DNA of 64,000 nucleotides, taken from assembly GCA_045585955.1 (NCBI GenBank), contig JAZMZK010000010.1:1-64000 (forward strand), in the 5' to 3' direction. Position numbers and translations under genes: made by a program. This DNA comes from SIG78 sp045585955. GTDB taxonomy: Bacteria > Verrucomicrobiota > Lentisphaeria > Victivallales > Victivallaceae. Below the pieces are notes generated by a model. The model did not search any database. It was not told the origin of the DNA and saw only the letters and a program-made list of their open reading frames with translations. Shown piece by piece: positions 38,789-47,103 of the stretch. How positions within the stretch are numbered: the stretch's first letter is position 1; each line of letters begins with the position of its first letter.

Positions 38789-41260
38789 TTATTTTGCGGT
38801 TCTGCCGGTGCCTTTATCTTTGATGTCCGACATGCCGTCCACAGTGCCGTTCCAGGAATAACGCTGGGAAAGATCGTACTTGATTTCCGGCATAACGATA
38901 TCAAGCTGCCGCATCAGCTCCAGCGTAAGCGGTACAAAGTAAAGTCCGCCGGTAACGCCCTTGGGGTCGGGATTATCCGGATCAGTGTTTTTCAAGGGCG
39001 AAGCAAACATCTCCCGCCGGGTCAGCATCTGCTGCATGGTATCGCAGGATATAGCCCGCGACTCTTTATCGCCGGTCAGCAAGGTGTCGATCAACAGCAC
39101 ATTACGCATGGCACTGCCTGCCCCCCCCCCGTTGCGGGTGCTTTGCCGCCGCCACGGTACCGGACTGTGGACAAAGCCTTTGCGGTCAGGGTAATAGAGG
39201 CGGGTCTTGACATAATTTGCAGTAGCTTTGAGGTTGTCGCGCAAAGCCTTCTGCAAATATTCGTCTTGAGTGATCTTATACACCAGATACATCCCAGTTG
39301 CCTGATAACCGGTGGGGAAAGAGAGTGCGCCGGTGCGGTAAATACTGTTCTTTTCGTTCCAGCCTTCCGGCGGTTTGGGTGCGTTGTGCCGTTCCAGCCG
39401 GTCGTGGCGGACGCCTCTGCCCCGGGCTTGTGCCATAACAGTCCACGCCAGATCTTCGCACGCCCGCAGGAACCGGGGGGTGGCATTCATCCAGTAAATA
39501 CTGGTCAAATTGACCAAAGCCCAGCCCGGTTCACGATGGGTGGCACTCCAGGTGCGGTTGACAAAAAGCTGGGTACTGCGGATGTAATCGCCGGTCATGT
39601 TTGCCGTATCCCGGAATCTCCGGTCGCCGGTCAGCACATAACCCATACACATACCCCGGATACGCATGTGGCCGTTGGATACTTTGCTGGTAACAAAGAG
39701 TTTGCCGCCGCCGCCATAGTTGCTGAATTTGAATTCGCCATCTTTGTAATAGCCGCCGGTATGCCCCATGCTGTGAGTGTAGATAGCTCCATTCATGCCG
39801 CCGGGATGACTTTTAACGGTATCGACTTCCATCTGATGGCGGATGGAACGCACCGCTTCGCGGAAATACTCCGGCTTGCGGAAACGCAACGCCTGTTCAA
39901 AGAAGATCGCCGCGGCATCGTATTCGTTGTTGAACCAGTTCCAGGTGCGTTCGCCGTGGCTGTCGCCGTAGTTGAGGAAGCCGTACCAGCGTTCCTTTTT
40001 GCTGTAATTGAGGTAAGAATCCAGACCGATGAGGATCTCTTTATCAAAGTATTTGCTGTATTTATCGGGCTTGCCGATGTAGTTGAGCCACGCTCCGGAC
40101 TTCTGCAGATCTTCCACATCCACCATCCCTACGGGCATGGGCGAAAGCAGTTTGGCAGCATCAACTTTTTTGTTCAGCACCAGATACATGGGAAAAGACA
40201 CCTCCACCCCGGCACGGATAACATAGTTGCCGGTACGCAGGGCAAAGTAATGCACATACTCTTTATCGCGCTTGGCATAGCGGTTGACCGGCTGGATCTC
40301 CGGGAACAAATTCACATTGAGTTTGTTGCCCGACTGGGTTACACCAATGGGGAAACGCTCTGCCATTTCCGGGATCGCCAGCGAGCCTTTGCCCGCCAGA
40401 TCAAAAAGCCCCAAAGCACCTTTGACCGTTTCGCTTTTGCCGTTAAGGAGTTTTTCGTAGCTGTGATCTTCCCATTGAGTCATGTGACAAATTTTGCCCA
40501 AGGCGGGGGCTTTGACTGCTTCGATTTGCATGGTTGCCGATTTCCACTCCAGCATCTCTTCGTAAGCAGTTACGCCGTATTTCCACTCCCGTTCCGCAAC
40601 CTTGCCGGGGGTACGCGGTTTTTTCAGTGCCGCCCCCAGCAGCGGTTCCACGCCGATAAAGGGTTTGTTTGCCCACATGGTTATCCGCAGCCGCCAATAG
40701 CGGGTATCTTTGTCGCTCTTATGATCGTATTTGCCCCGGAACTCCAAACCGGTAACGGTGTTGCCGCTGTCAAAGAGCTGGACTTTTTCAAAGATGGCTT
40801 CCGGCTGACTGCCGTCGGGCAGCGTGATTTGAGGCGCACGAATGGCAAACTCTTCTTTGCCGGAAGTTACTTTGATAACAAAGGGCTTTTTTTCAAAACT
40901 CAACTTATAAAGTTTATTGCTGTAACACTCCAGCTTTTTCACCGCTTTGACCGCATTTTTCACCGCTTTGGGCGGGAGCTTGCCGGGAGTGACCGTGTAA
41001 CGCCCCGCCGGAAGATCGGCAGAAAGCCGATACCACCGTGCCGCACCATTGGGGTAACGGCTGATCATCAAAGTTTGGGGATAATACTTTTTGCCGCCGC
41101 CTTCGATAATAAAACTTTTGTGCAGAGGATCTTTTTCGCCCGCCGGAATGGTAAAATCCACAATACGCGGATCGCCGTCAGATTTATAAATATCAACATC
41201 AATTGCTGGAACTGCCCAAACAGCTGCCAGCAGAGCAATCGTAAAAAATGTTTTTTTCAT
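38789..41260 (-). CDS. Secreted PL26-like exo-rhamnogalacturonan lyase (PcRGLX/YetA-like)
   Basis: An 823-aa protein with signal peptide MKKTFFTIALLAAVWAVPA. Three-part layout as in PcRGLX/YetA-like proteins: N-terminal RIFT-barrel type domain (DFTIPAGEKDPLHKSF; GAARWYRLSADLPAG), central beta-sandwich with strands to about 330, and C-terminal alpha/alpha toroid (YGFLNYGDSHGERTWNWF; YTHSMGHTGGYY; REPGWALVNLTSIYW; GALSFPTGYQATGMYL). PL26 lyases cleave rhamnogalacturonan I by beta-elimination. A run of ten G (39121-39130, coding strand) encodes GGG in the toroid and is a slippage hotspot. It is the last gene of a minus-strand group behind a nested hairpin. Confidence 0.82.
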   Translation of the reverse strand: MKKTFFTIALLAAVWAVPAIDVDIYKSDGDPRIVDFTIPAGEKDPLHKSFIIEGGGKKYYPQTLMISRYPNGAARWYRLSADLPAGRYTVTPGKLPPKAVKNAVKAVKKLECYSNKLYKLSFEKKPFVIKVTSGKEEFAIRAPQITLPDGSQPEAIFEKVQLFDSGNTVTGLEFRGKYDHKSDKDTRYWRLRITMWANKPFIGVEPLLGAALKKPRTPGKVAEREWKYGVTAYEEMLEWKSATMQIEAVKAPALGKICHMTQWEDHSYEKLLNGKSETVKGALGLFDLAGKGSLAIPEMAERFPIGVTQSGNKLNVNLFPEIQPVNRYAKRDKEYVHYFALRTGNYVIRAGVEVSFPMYLVLNKKVDAAKLLSPMPVGMVDVEDLQKSGAWLNYIGKPDKYSKYFDKEILIGLDSYLNYSKKERWYGFLNYGDSHGERTWNWFNNEYDAAAIFFEQALRFRKPEYFREAVRSIRHQMEVDTVKSHPGGMNGAIYTHSMGHTGGYYKDGEFKFSNYGGGGKLFVTSKVSNGHMRIRGMCMGYVLTGDRRFRDTANMTGDYIRSTQLFVNRTWSATHREPGWALVNLTSIYWMNATPRFLRACEDLAWTVMAQARGRGVRHDRLERHNAPKPPEGWNEKNSIYRTGALSFPTGYQATGMYLVYKITQDEYLQKALRDNLKATANYVKTRLYYPDRKGFVHSPVPWRRQSTRNGGGAGSAMRNVLLIDTLLTGDKESRAISCDTMQQMLTRREMFASPLKNTDPDNPDPKGVTGGLYFVPLTLELMRQLDIVMPEIKYDLSQRYSWNGTVDGMSDIKDKGTGRTAK
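39121..39130 (-). repeat. G10 homopolymer inside the PL26-like coding sequence
   Basis: Ten consecutive C on the + strand, i.e. G10 in the coding direction, encode Gly-Gly-Gly within RNGGGAGSAMRN. Loss or gain of one base would truncate the last roughly 115 residues of the toroid domain. Confidence 0.9.
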
Positions 41261-41300
41261 AATAAAATTACCGGTTGGTTAGATTTATTTGTTTAATTAA

Positions 41301-41373
41301 GTAATTTCAAAACTCCTCAAAAGTCGTCAAAGGCATAGCCTTTGCCTTTGTGTTGAATGACTTTTGAAATTAC
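41301..41373. promoter_or_regulatory. Nested inverted repeats upstream of the PL26-like gene
   Basis: Outer arms GTAATTTCAAAA (41301-41312) and TTTTGAAATTAC (41362-41373) are a perfect 12-bp pair. Inside them CAAAGGC-ATA-GCCTTTG forms a second perfect hairpin, with AAAAGTC/GACTTTT between. The whole 73 bp form a cruciform-like element in the 168-bp gap between the aminotransferase stop and the PL26-like start, both on the minus strand. It could be a terminator/attenuator or a processing site. Confidence 0.65.
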
Positions 41374-41428
41374 CTCTTAATGCTGAAAATTAAAAAGTAT
41401 TTTGCAGTTCCCGTAAAAATCTCCTGTT

Positions 41429-42613
41429 TTACTTTTTGTATGTTTCAAGTATGTTGCGTAAATTTTTCATTGCCTTTTCCAGAATGCTCCGGGGCATGGC
41501 GACTGCCAGCCGGAAGTGGTGCTGTTTACCGGTGTAGTTGTGGATTTGATCGGTGTCGTAGTAATGTCCCGGGTCGGCAGCAATCCCGGCTCTTGATAAC
41601 AAATCGTTAAGCTCCGCAGTATTCAAATCAAGTTCGCGGCAGTCCACCCACAGCAGAAAAGATGCTTCCGGACGACGCACTTTTACCGGCAAATCTGCTA
41701 AATACTCCACTGTCAGATCAATATTTTTTTGCAGATATACCAGTAATTCCTCCAAATATGCTTCTCCGTGTTGATACGCTGCGGTTTGGGCCGCCAGCGA
41801 AAAGACCGGCGGTCTGCCGCATTCATGCCCGAACTCATAAAGTTTATCACGCACTTTGCTGCGTACTTCTGCGTTGGCTATAACTGCCGACCCGATATGA
41901 CAGCCACCCAGATTAAAAGTTTTTGAGCCGGAAAATACTGTTATACATCGCTCTCGCATACCCGGCAGATCGGCAAGCACTGAATGCCGGTGTCCGGGAT
42001 AAATCAAATCGCGGTGGATTTCGTCAGAAATGGCAAAAACATTGTACTTTTTCAGCAATTCAGCAAGTTTTTCCATTTCGTTCTGCCGCCAGACTCTGCC
42101 GGTTGGGTTATGGGGGCTGCAAAGCATCAGAACCTTACATCCATCTTGAAAATGGCGTTCCAGATCTTCAAAATCAAAAGTGTAATCACCATTTTTATCG
42201 CACTTCAACCAACTGATGCAACGGATACGCCCCTGCATGGCGGCACTGCGGATCGAGGGTGTATGTAGCGGCAGCACTACCGCAACTTTATCCCCCGGTT
42301 CAGTCAAGGCATACATACTGCAACGCATGGTGTTAAGCACGCCGGGAGTAGAAATAAGTTCCTCTCGCAATATCTTTGAGCCGTGGCGTTTGTATGACCA
42401 GTCGATGACCGCCTGATAGTCTTCGTCGCTCATTATGGTATAACCGTAATTGGTACAATTGATCCGGCGGTGCATGGCTTCGGTTATTTCCGGCGGAACA
42501 GCAAAGTCCATATCCGCTACATTCATAGCGATCAAAGATTTATCGAGCCCGATATATTTGCATGCACTGAAGGGGCGGCGGTCTATCACCCGATCAAAAT
42601 CGTATACTCCCAT
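41429..42613 (-). CDS. PatB/MalY-type PLP-dependent aminotransferase or C-S lyase
   Basis: A 394-aa fold-type I PLP enzyme. It starts YDFDRVIDRRPFSACKY (typical for MalY/PatB), has VADMDFAVPPEI, the SPHNPTGRVW block, ISDEIHRDLIYPG and the Schiff-base lysine K231 in SGSKTFNLGG. The family holds cystathionine beta-lyases and aminotransferases. Why it sits in a glycan gene group is unclear. Ribosome site GGAGGA. It follows a pseudopilin gene by 30 bp. Confidence 0.9.
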   Translation of the reverse strand: MGVYDFDRVIDRRPFSACKYIGLDKSLIAMNVADMDFAVPPEITEAMHRRINCTNYGYTIMSDEDYQAVIDWSYKRHGSKILREELISTPGVLNTMRCSMYALTEPGDKVAVVLPLHTPSIRSAAMQGRIRCISWLKCDKNGDYTFDFEDLERHFQDGCKVLMLCSPHNPTGRVWRQNEMEKLAELLKKYNVFAISDEIHRDLIYPGHRHSVLADLPGMRERCITVFSGSKTFNLGGCHIGSAVIANAEVRSKVRDKLYEFGHECGRPPVFSLAAQTAAYQHGEAYLEELLVYLQKNIDLTVEYLADLPVKVRRPEASFLLWVDCRELDLNTAELNDLLSRAGIAADPGHYYDTDQIHNYTGKQHHFRLAVAMPRSILEKAMKNLRNILETYKK

Positions 42614-42643
42614 AAAACTATCTATCCTCCGGCGTTACAGAAC

Positions 42644-43285
42644 TTACCATGCGATCAGGGTATAATCGCTGGGCAGTTTGTCTTCGGTGATAGTTGCAAG
42701 GCTTTCCACATGGCTGTCGGCATAAATAACATTGCCCATATTGCCGTGGTGTTTGCCCAAACGGTCATTGGCAGTGCCGGCATTGAAGACTTTCTGCGTA
42801 TTAGTATCAAGCTGGTCGATCATTACTACCTCGTTGGAAGGATTTTTGAGTTTTCCCAAACACATGGGTTGAAGAGTTTTGGTGCCCATTATATTTGTAT
42901 TTACAATAAAACTGTACCAGCGGTTGCCGTAGCCGCTGCCGGATATAATAGTATCGGAACGGCTGGGGCAGCCGCGGCCGCCCAAATCTCTTGCCCAACT
43001 GGTATTGCTCACTTCGCCAAAATAGAGTTTGTGGATCGGCTGCCCCGGATAATGCCAGTTGTTATTAGTGCCAGCGTAATAAGCGGGCATCAGACGATCC
43101 TGAAAATCGTTGCTGTAAAATTGATGTATCATGCCGATCTGCCGCATGTTGGATAAACAGTGCGACGACCGCGCCCGCTCCCGCGCCGCCGAAAGTGCCG
43201 GCAAAAGCATTGCTGCCAAAATCGCAATGATGGCAATTACGACCAGAAGCTCGATCAAGGTGAAATTTTTTGCATCTTTTTTCAT
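42644..43285 (-). CDS. Pseudopilin-like protein, H-X9-DS variant
   Basis: A 213-aa protein with a short leader (MKKDAKN) before FTLIELLVVIAIIAIL and ALSAARERARS. The C-terminal motif reads H, GNMGNVIYA, D, then S instead of G (HHGNMGNVIYADSHVESL), a deviation from H-X9-DG. Operon position is between the FAD oxidoreductase and the aminotransferase. Shortest of the eight pseudopilins in the window. Confidence 0.92.
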   Translation of the reverse strand: MKKDAKNFTLIELLVVIAIIAILAAMLLPALSAARERARSSHCLSNMRQIGMIHQFYSNDFQDRLMPAYYAGTNNNWHYPGQPIHKLYFGEVSNTSWARDLGGRGCPSRSDTIISGSGYGNRWYSFIVNTNIMGTKTLQPMCLGKLKNPSNEVVMIDQLDTNTQKVFNAGTANDRLGKHHGNMGNVIYADSHVESLATITEDKLPSDYTLIAW

Positions 43286-43311
43286 CAGTTTCTTCTCCCG
43301 TGGTTAAAAAT

Positions 43312-44496
43312 TTATTGGATCAAACACTTTTGTCTTTTTAATTCTTCAGCTAAAACATCGTATGAAGGTATATTCAAAGCGGCGGCGATCCCCGCTGCCT
43401 GCCCGCTGGACATGCAGTTTACGCAGAGCCGCACCGCACTTATCACTCTGGGGTCAACATCAATGATCCTGCCGCAAGCCAAAAGATTATTGATATTTGC
43501 CGAACGCAATGAGCCGTAAGGTATGGCGGGTTTGCCGGTAATGGCGTGGCCCCAGGGCGAAGAGTAGCCATTTATATAATGTCCGCCGATGTAAGAACCG
43601 CAAAAAGCTACCGGTTCCGGCGGCGGCTCGCTATTTTGCATATCAGCTAAAACCAGCTGGCGGCGACTGACGATACTGCGACTGTAACGCACCCCCAGAA
43701 TAGGGGCAACACGCACCACTTCAAGCTCGGAAAATTCGGGAAACTCTTTCCGCAGCCACTTTACGATGACGGGAACTTGTTTTTGCAGTTCCCGGTACAT
43801 TCGCTCACGCTCTTCCGGCAGAGAAGCATCGCCCACCACGGCGGTCAGATTTAAATTGGCTTCGTTGTCACGCAAAAGTTGCGTACCCATAAATTTATCC
43901 TGACCGGGGATGGGGAACTCTTTTTCCCGGAAACGCTTATTGATGGAAACTTTATCGAAACTCTTGATATTTCTGACCTTGAACATCAGCGTTTTGGTCA
44001 TGCTCAACTCCACTGGCGGAACAATGGTCAAAGCTCCGGCCACCAGAGCAAGAGCGGCTTCGCCGGTAGCATCCACAAAGTTGTCGGCAGCAAATTCCAG
44101 CAGCTCCGAATTCTGTTTTACTGTTATGGAAACTATCTGGTCAGCGGCACACTTTGCACTGACCAGTTCCGCATCAAAAAGCATATCCACATGGGCTTCT
44201 TCAAGCAAAGCAAGCATCGCATTTTGCAGGCACTCTTCTTCGGTATCCGCATTGCCGCCCCGCCAGATAAGTTCGTTGCGTTTTTCCAGATATTCTTTGA
44301 GCATATCCGCCACGCCGCCGCCTTTGCGGTCAGCTTTCCAGCCGCCCAGCACCGGAGTCATGGCATAGACTGCTGTACCGCCTGCCGACGGCTGCCGGTC
44401 AAAGAGCAAAACCCTTGCCCCCGCCTGACTTGCACCGATGGCGGCAGCAAAACCGCTCACACCGCCCCCGGCAATAATAACATCATATTTTTCCAT
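43312..44496 (-). CDS. FAD-dependent oxidoreductase (FAD_oxidored type)
   Basis: A 394-aa flavoprotein. DVIIAGGGVSGFAAAIGASQAG is the N-terminal dinucleotide motif, LLFDRQPSAGGTA follows, DNFVDATGEAALALVAGA is the second FAD contact and LLACGRIIDVDPRVISAVR the C-terminal one. This PF12831-like group is common next to glycoside hydrolases in PVC bacteria, with unknown substrates. First gene of the minus-strand group with pseudopilin, aminotransferase and possibly the PL26-like lyase. Confidence 0.9.
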   Translation of the reverse strand: MEKYDVIIAGGGVSGFAAAIGASQAGARVLLFDRQPSAGGTAVYAMTPVLGGWKADRKGGGVADMLKEYLEKRNELIWRGGNADTEEECLQNAMLALLEEAHVDMLFDAELVSAKCAADQIVSITVKQNSELLEFAADNFVDATGEAALALVAGALTIVPPVELSMTKTLMFKVRNIKSFDKVSINKRFREKEFPIPGQDKFMGTQLLRDNEANLNLTAVVGDASLPEERERMYRELQKQVPVIVKWLRKEFPEFSELEVVRVAPILGVRYSRSIVSRRQLVLADMQNSEPPPEPVAFCGSYIGGHYINGYSSPWGHAITGKPAIPYGSLRSANINNLLACGRIIDVDPRVISAVRLCVNCMSSGQAAGIAAALNIPSYDVLAEELKRQKCLIQ

Positions 44497-44528
44497 AAAA
44501 ACACCATTTCTGAAAATGCTTCAAAAAT

Positions 44529-44557
44529 AGTTTACATTATTTTACGGCAAAAATCAA
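44529..44557 (-). promoter_or_regulatory. Promoter of the FAD oxidoreductase group
   Basis: Minus strand TTGATT (44557-44552), 17-bp spacer, TAAACT (44534-44529), 33 bp before the start at 44496. The rest of the 334-bp divergent gap 44497-44830 is AT-rich and holds a + strand promoter but no gene. Confidence 0.5.
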
Positions 44558-44737
44558 TATATTTTTCTCTAATTTTCTTATAAAAAACTGCTGTTATTGT
44601 ATTTTTTTATAGTTTTTTTGCGATTATAGCCGACAGTTACGAAGTTGTTGGCTGGGTGATTGCTTTTGAAGTGTCAAAAAATCCTGTTCAGTCCGGTTGA
44701 GCTGAAAGTGGATTGCCGATATTTTACTGCTGAAAAC

Positions 44738-44765
44738 TTGAAAATGGTGTGTTCTGTGTTATAGT
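44738..44765 (+). promoter_or_regulatory. Promoter of the MBL hydrolase gene
   Basis: TTGAAA (44738-44743), 16-bp spacer, TATAGT (44760-44765), about 65 bp before the ATG at 44831. Confidence 0.5.
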
Positions 44766-44830
44766 ATTTTTATGGTAGATCCGGTTGAAAATTCGATAAA
44801 TATTTATGATCAAGAGGCTTTTTTTAGATT

Positions 44831-45589
44831 ATGAAAATCTGTTTGTTGGGCAGTTGTTCCGGCACGGAACCCCAAGTCGGGCGGCACCACACTTCGTGGG
44901 TTTTGCAATTCCATGATGAACTTTTCTGGTTCGACGCTGGCGAAAACTGCTCCTGTACGGCGCATCTGGCGGGGCTGGATCTGCGGCGATCCCGGGCAGT
45001 TTTTCTTTCGCACCCCCATCTTGACCATGTGGGCGGTTTGCCAAATTTGCTTTGGAACATCGGCAAAATACGCGCCCGCAACCAACAACCGTGGCAGTTT
45101 GAACTGCCCATCTACACAGCTTCGCTCAATCAGGTGCAGGCGGTTTTTGATCTGCTTGCCGAAACGGAATTTCCCTGCAAATCTCCCATGTTCCGGTTGC
45201 AGGAAGGCGTGGTTTGGAGCAATGGCATTACTGTCGAAGCGGTGGGCAACAGCCATTTGCCGCCGGATCCTGACGGTACGCCCCGCTCTTTCAGTTTCCG
45301 CATTACAGCAGAAGGCAAAAAAATCGTTTACTCCGGCGATATACGCAACATTCAGGATTTGGCAGATTGGCTCAAAGATTGCGATATATTATTGATGGAA
45401 AACGGGCATAATGATCCATGCAAAGTGTGCTGCTATCTGGCGGATTCCGGAATAAAGTTGGGGCGTTTGATTTTTGTGCATCACGGCAGAGCCATGCTTG
45501 AAGATGAAAAAAACATCATTGCCCAATGCCGCAAACTGGTGCAATTCCCGGTGGATGCGGCGTATGACGGCATGACGATCGAGTTGTAA
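44831..45589 (+). CDS. MBL-fold metallo-hydrolase
   Basis: A 252-aa cytoplasmic protein with the metal motif SHPHLDHVGG (H61, H63, D65, H66), an upstream DAGENCSC, a later histidine in VGNSHLPPDP, the aspartate of IVYSGDIRN and the last histidine in FVHHGRAML. The layout is close to RNase Z/YycJ-like or phosphonate/cyclic-nucleotide hydrolases; the function is not assignable. Monocistronic with its own promoter. No strong ribosome site is visible. Confidence 0.9.
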   Translation: MKICLLGSCSGTEPQVGRHHTSWVLQFHDELFWFDAGENCSCTAHLAGLDLRRSRAVFLSHPHLDHVGGLPNLLWNIGKIRARNQQPWQFELPIYTASLNQVQAVFDLLAETEFPCKSPMFRLQEGVVWSNGITVEAVGNSHLPPDPDGTPRSFSFRITAEGKKIVYSGDIRNIQDLADWLKDCDILLMENGHNDPCKVCCYLADSGIKLGRLIFVHHGRAMLEDEKNIIAQCRKLVQFPVDAAYDGMTIEL

Positions 45590-45645
45590 CGCCTGTTTGT
45601 TATATTGAAAAGTCATATTATCCATTTTTTCGATCAAAATATACA

Positions 45646-45673
45646 TTGCATTTGCTGCAAAAGCTGTTATATT
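45646..45673 (+). promoter_or_regulatory. Promoter before the pyruvyl transferase-like gene
   Basis: TTGCAT (45646-45651), 16-bp spacer, TATATT (45668-45673). Transcription would start near 45680, 28 bp before the GTG at 45708 and about 200 bp before the alternative GTG at 45882. Confidence 0.45.
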
Positions 45674-45707
45674 AAAGGCGATTTGAATTTGTTATGCAGT
45701 AAATGAG

Positions 45708-47066
45708 GTGGGTTTGGTGTCTGAAACAGATGGTAAAGCGGTGTGCCGGTGTGGTCGGAAGATTCTTTCCCGGCAGCGTAAACTGGCGGCAGTTTTTATC
45801 ATATTGTCCATATTCAGCATTATACCGGAACCTTTGCAAGCCCGTGAAACTATCCGTACAGAGAAAAAAGGAGAACGCCCGGTGAAAAAAATCAAGATAT
45901 TGCTCCGTGATTTCCGCAAAGTCGTCAAAGATGGCAAAGTGGTCAACTTCAATGTGGGTACCACCGCCCACGGCCCGGGTGCGATCACGGTGCTGGAAAA
46001 GTTTGTGCCGGAGTGCGAAGTTACCGTCTGGGCTTCGGCACCCCTTTCCGAACCCATGCAGCGGATGATGGAGCGGCGTTTCCCTGATGTAAAAATCGTT
46101 TGGGGCAGACTTGATGGCTCCAGTAAAGCTGTGGAAGATGCGGTTCGCTGGTGCGATCTGCTGCTGATCGGCCCCGGTACCGGTATAGCTGTTCACCGGG
46201 ATGTGGAGGCTTTTACCAAATTCTGCAACAAACCCTACGCCGCTGCCGGGATCGGCTTTGCGGCTAAAGATATTGAAAAGATGCGACAGAGCGGATTTAT
46301 CTTTTTGCGGGATAGTGTGGCATTGGCGGCAGCGGAAAAAGCGGAACTGGGCGTACCCACAGCTTTTGTACCCGATGGAGCTTTTCTCTTTGATGCTGCC
46401 GACGATGCCGGAGCTGTGGATTTTATGCGGCGGCACGGTTTGGAAAAAGGCAAATTTGTCTGCTGTCTGCCCCGCTACCGCTACACTCCCACCTGGGAGT
46501 TCTGCCCGGGCGAAACTTATCCGGAAGACCGTATTGCCTACAATAAAAGCATGATCGTTCAGGATATGGAGCCATTGGTAAAAGCCGCCTGCCGGGTGGT
46601 GCGGGAAAAGGGGTTAAAGGTGCTGCTTTCGCCGGAAACGGAACCGGCGATCCGGCTTTGCCGGAATGAACTTTTGAGCATGTTCCCGGCGGATGTCAAA
46701 CCCTTTATCGTGGTGCCGGATCACTTTTGGGAAGCGGATCTGGCGTTGGGCGTATATAAATTGAGCCGGGGCGTGTGGGGTATAGAAATGCACTCGCAAG
46801 TCATGGCCATCGGCAACGGTATACCCGCAATGGTCTGCCGCACCAAAGAATTCGGCAGCAAAAGCCAGATGTGGGTGGATATTGGTCTTGGTGAATGGCT
46901 CTTTGACTTTGATCTGGCAAGCGACCGGGAGCGTTTTCCCGAAGCGGTTATGCAAATGCTGGATAATGAGGAAGTTTCGGCAAAACTGGTAAAACACGCC
47001 CAAAGTGTATTGCAGGAGCGTTTTGAATTTTTCGGCAGCTTTATGCGTGAGCATTACGGCAAATAA
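45708..47066 (+). CDS. Polysaccharide pyruvyl transferase family protein, start uncertain
   Basis: A frame of 452 aa from the GTG at 45708, or 394 aa from the GTG at 45882. The body matches the polysaccharide pyruvyl transferase family: NFNVGTTAHGPGAITVLEKF, CDLLLIGPGTGIAVHR, FLRDSVALAAAEKAELG, FVPDGAFLF, MHSQVMAIGNGIPAMVC. The long form adds a basic stretch and a hydrophobic run ending EPLQA, which looks like a signal peptide or anchor. The short form has a strong AAAAGGAG site 8 bp upstream. Either translation start is defensible; a cytoplasmic short form fits the family better, the promoter position fits the long form. Confidence 0.8.
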   Translation: MGLVSETDGKAVCRCGRKILSRQRKLAAVFIILSIFSIIPEPLQARETIRTEKKGERPVKKIKILLRDFRKVVKDGKVVNFNVGTTAHGPGAITVLEKFVPECEVTVWASAPLSEPMQRMMERRFPDVKIVWGRLDGSSKAVEDAVRWCDLLLIGPGTGIAVHRDVEAFTKFCNKPYAAAGIGFAAKDIEKMRQSGFIFLRDSVALAAAEKAELGVPTAFVPDGAFLFDAADDAGAVDFMRRHGLEKGKFVCCLPRYRYTPTWEFCPGETYPEDRIAYNKSMIVQDMEPLVKAACRVVREKGLKVLLSPETEPAIRLCRNELLSMFPADVKPFIVVPDHFWEADLALGVYKLSRGVWGIEMHSQVMAIGNGIPAMVCRTKEFGSKSQMWVDIGLGEWLFDFDLASDRERFPEAVMQMLDNEEVSAKLVKHAQSVLQERFEFFGSFMREHYGK

Positions 47067-47103
47067 GGCGAATAGTATAATTTTTTTCCGGAGGTAGTGA
47101 ACA

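Noticed and set aside
39143..41296. 717-aa + strand frame opposite the PL26-like gene
   Set aside because: Antisense shadow of a protein with a signal peptide and conserved toroid motifs; the + frame resembles nothing known.
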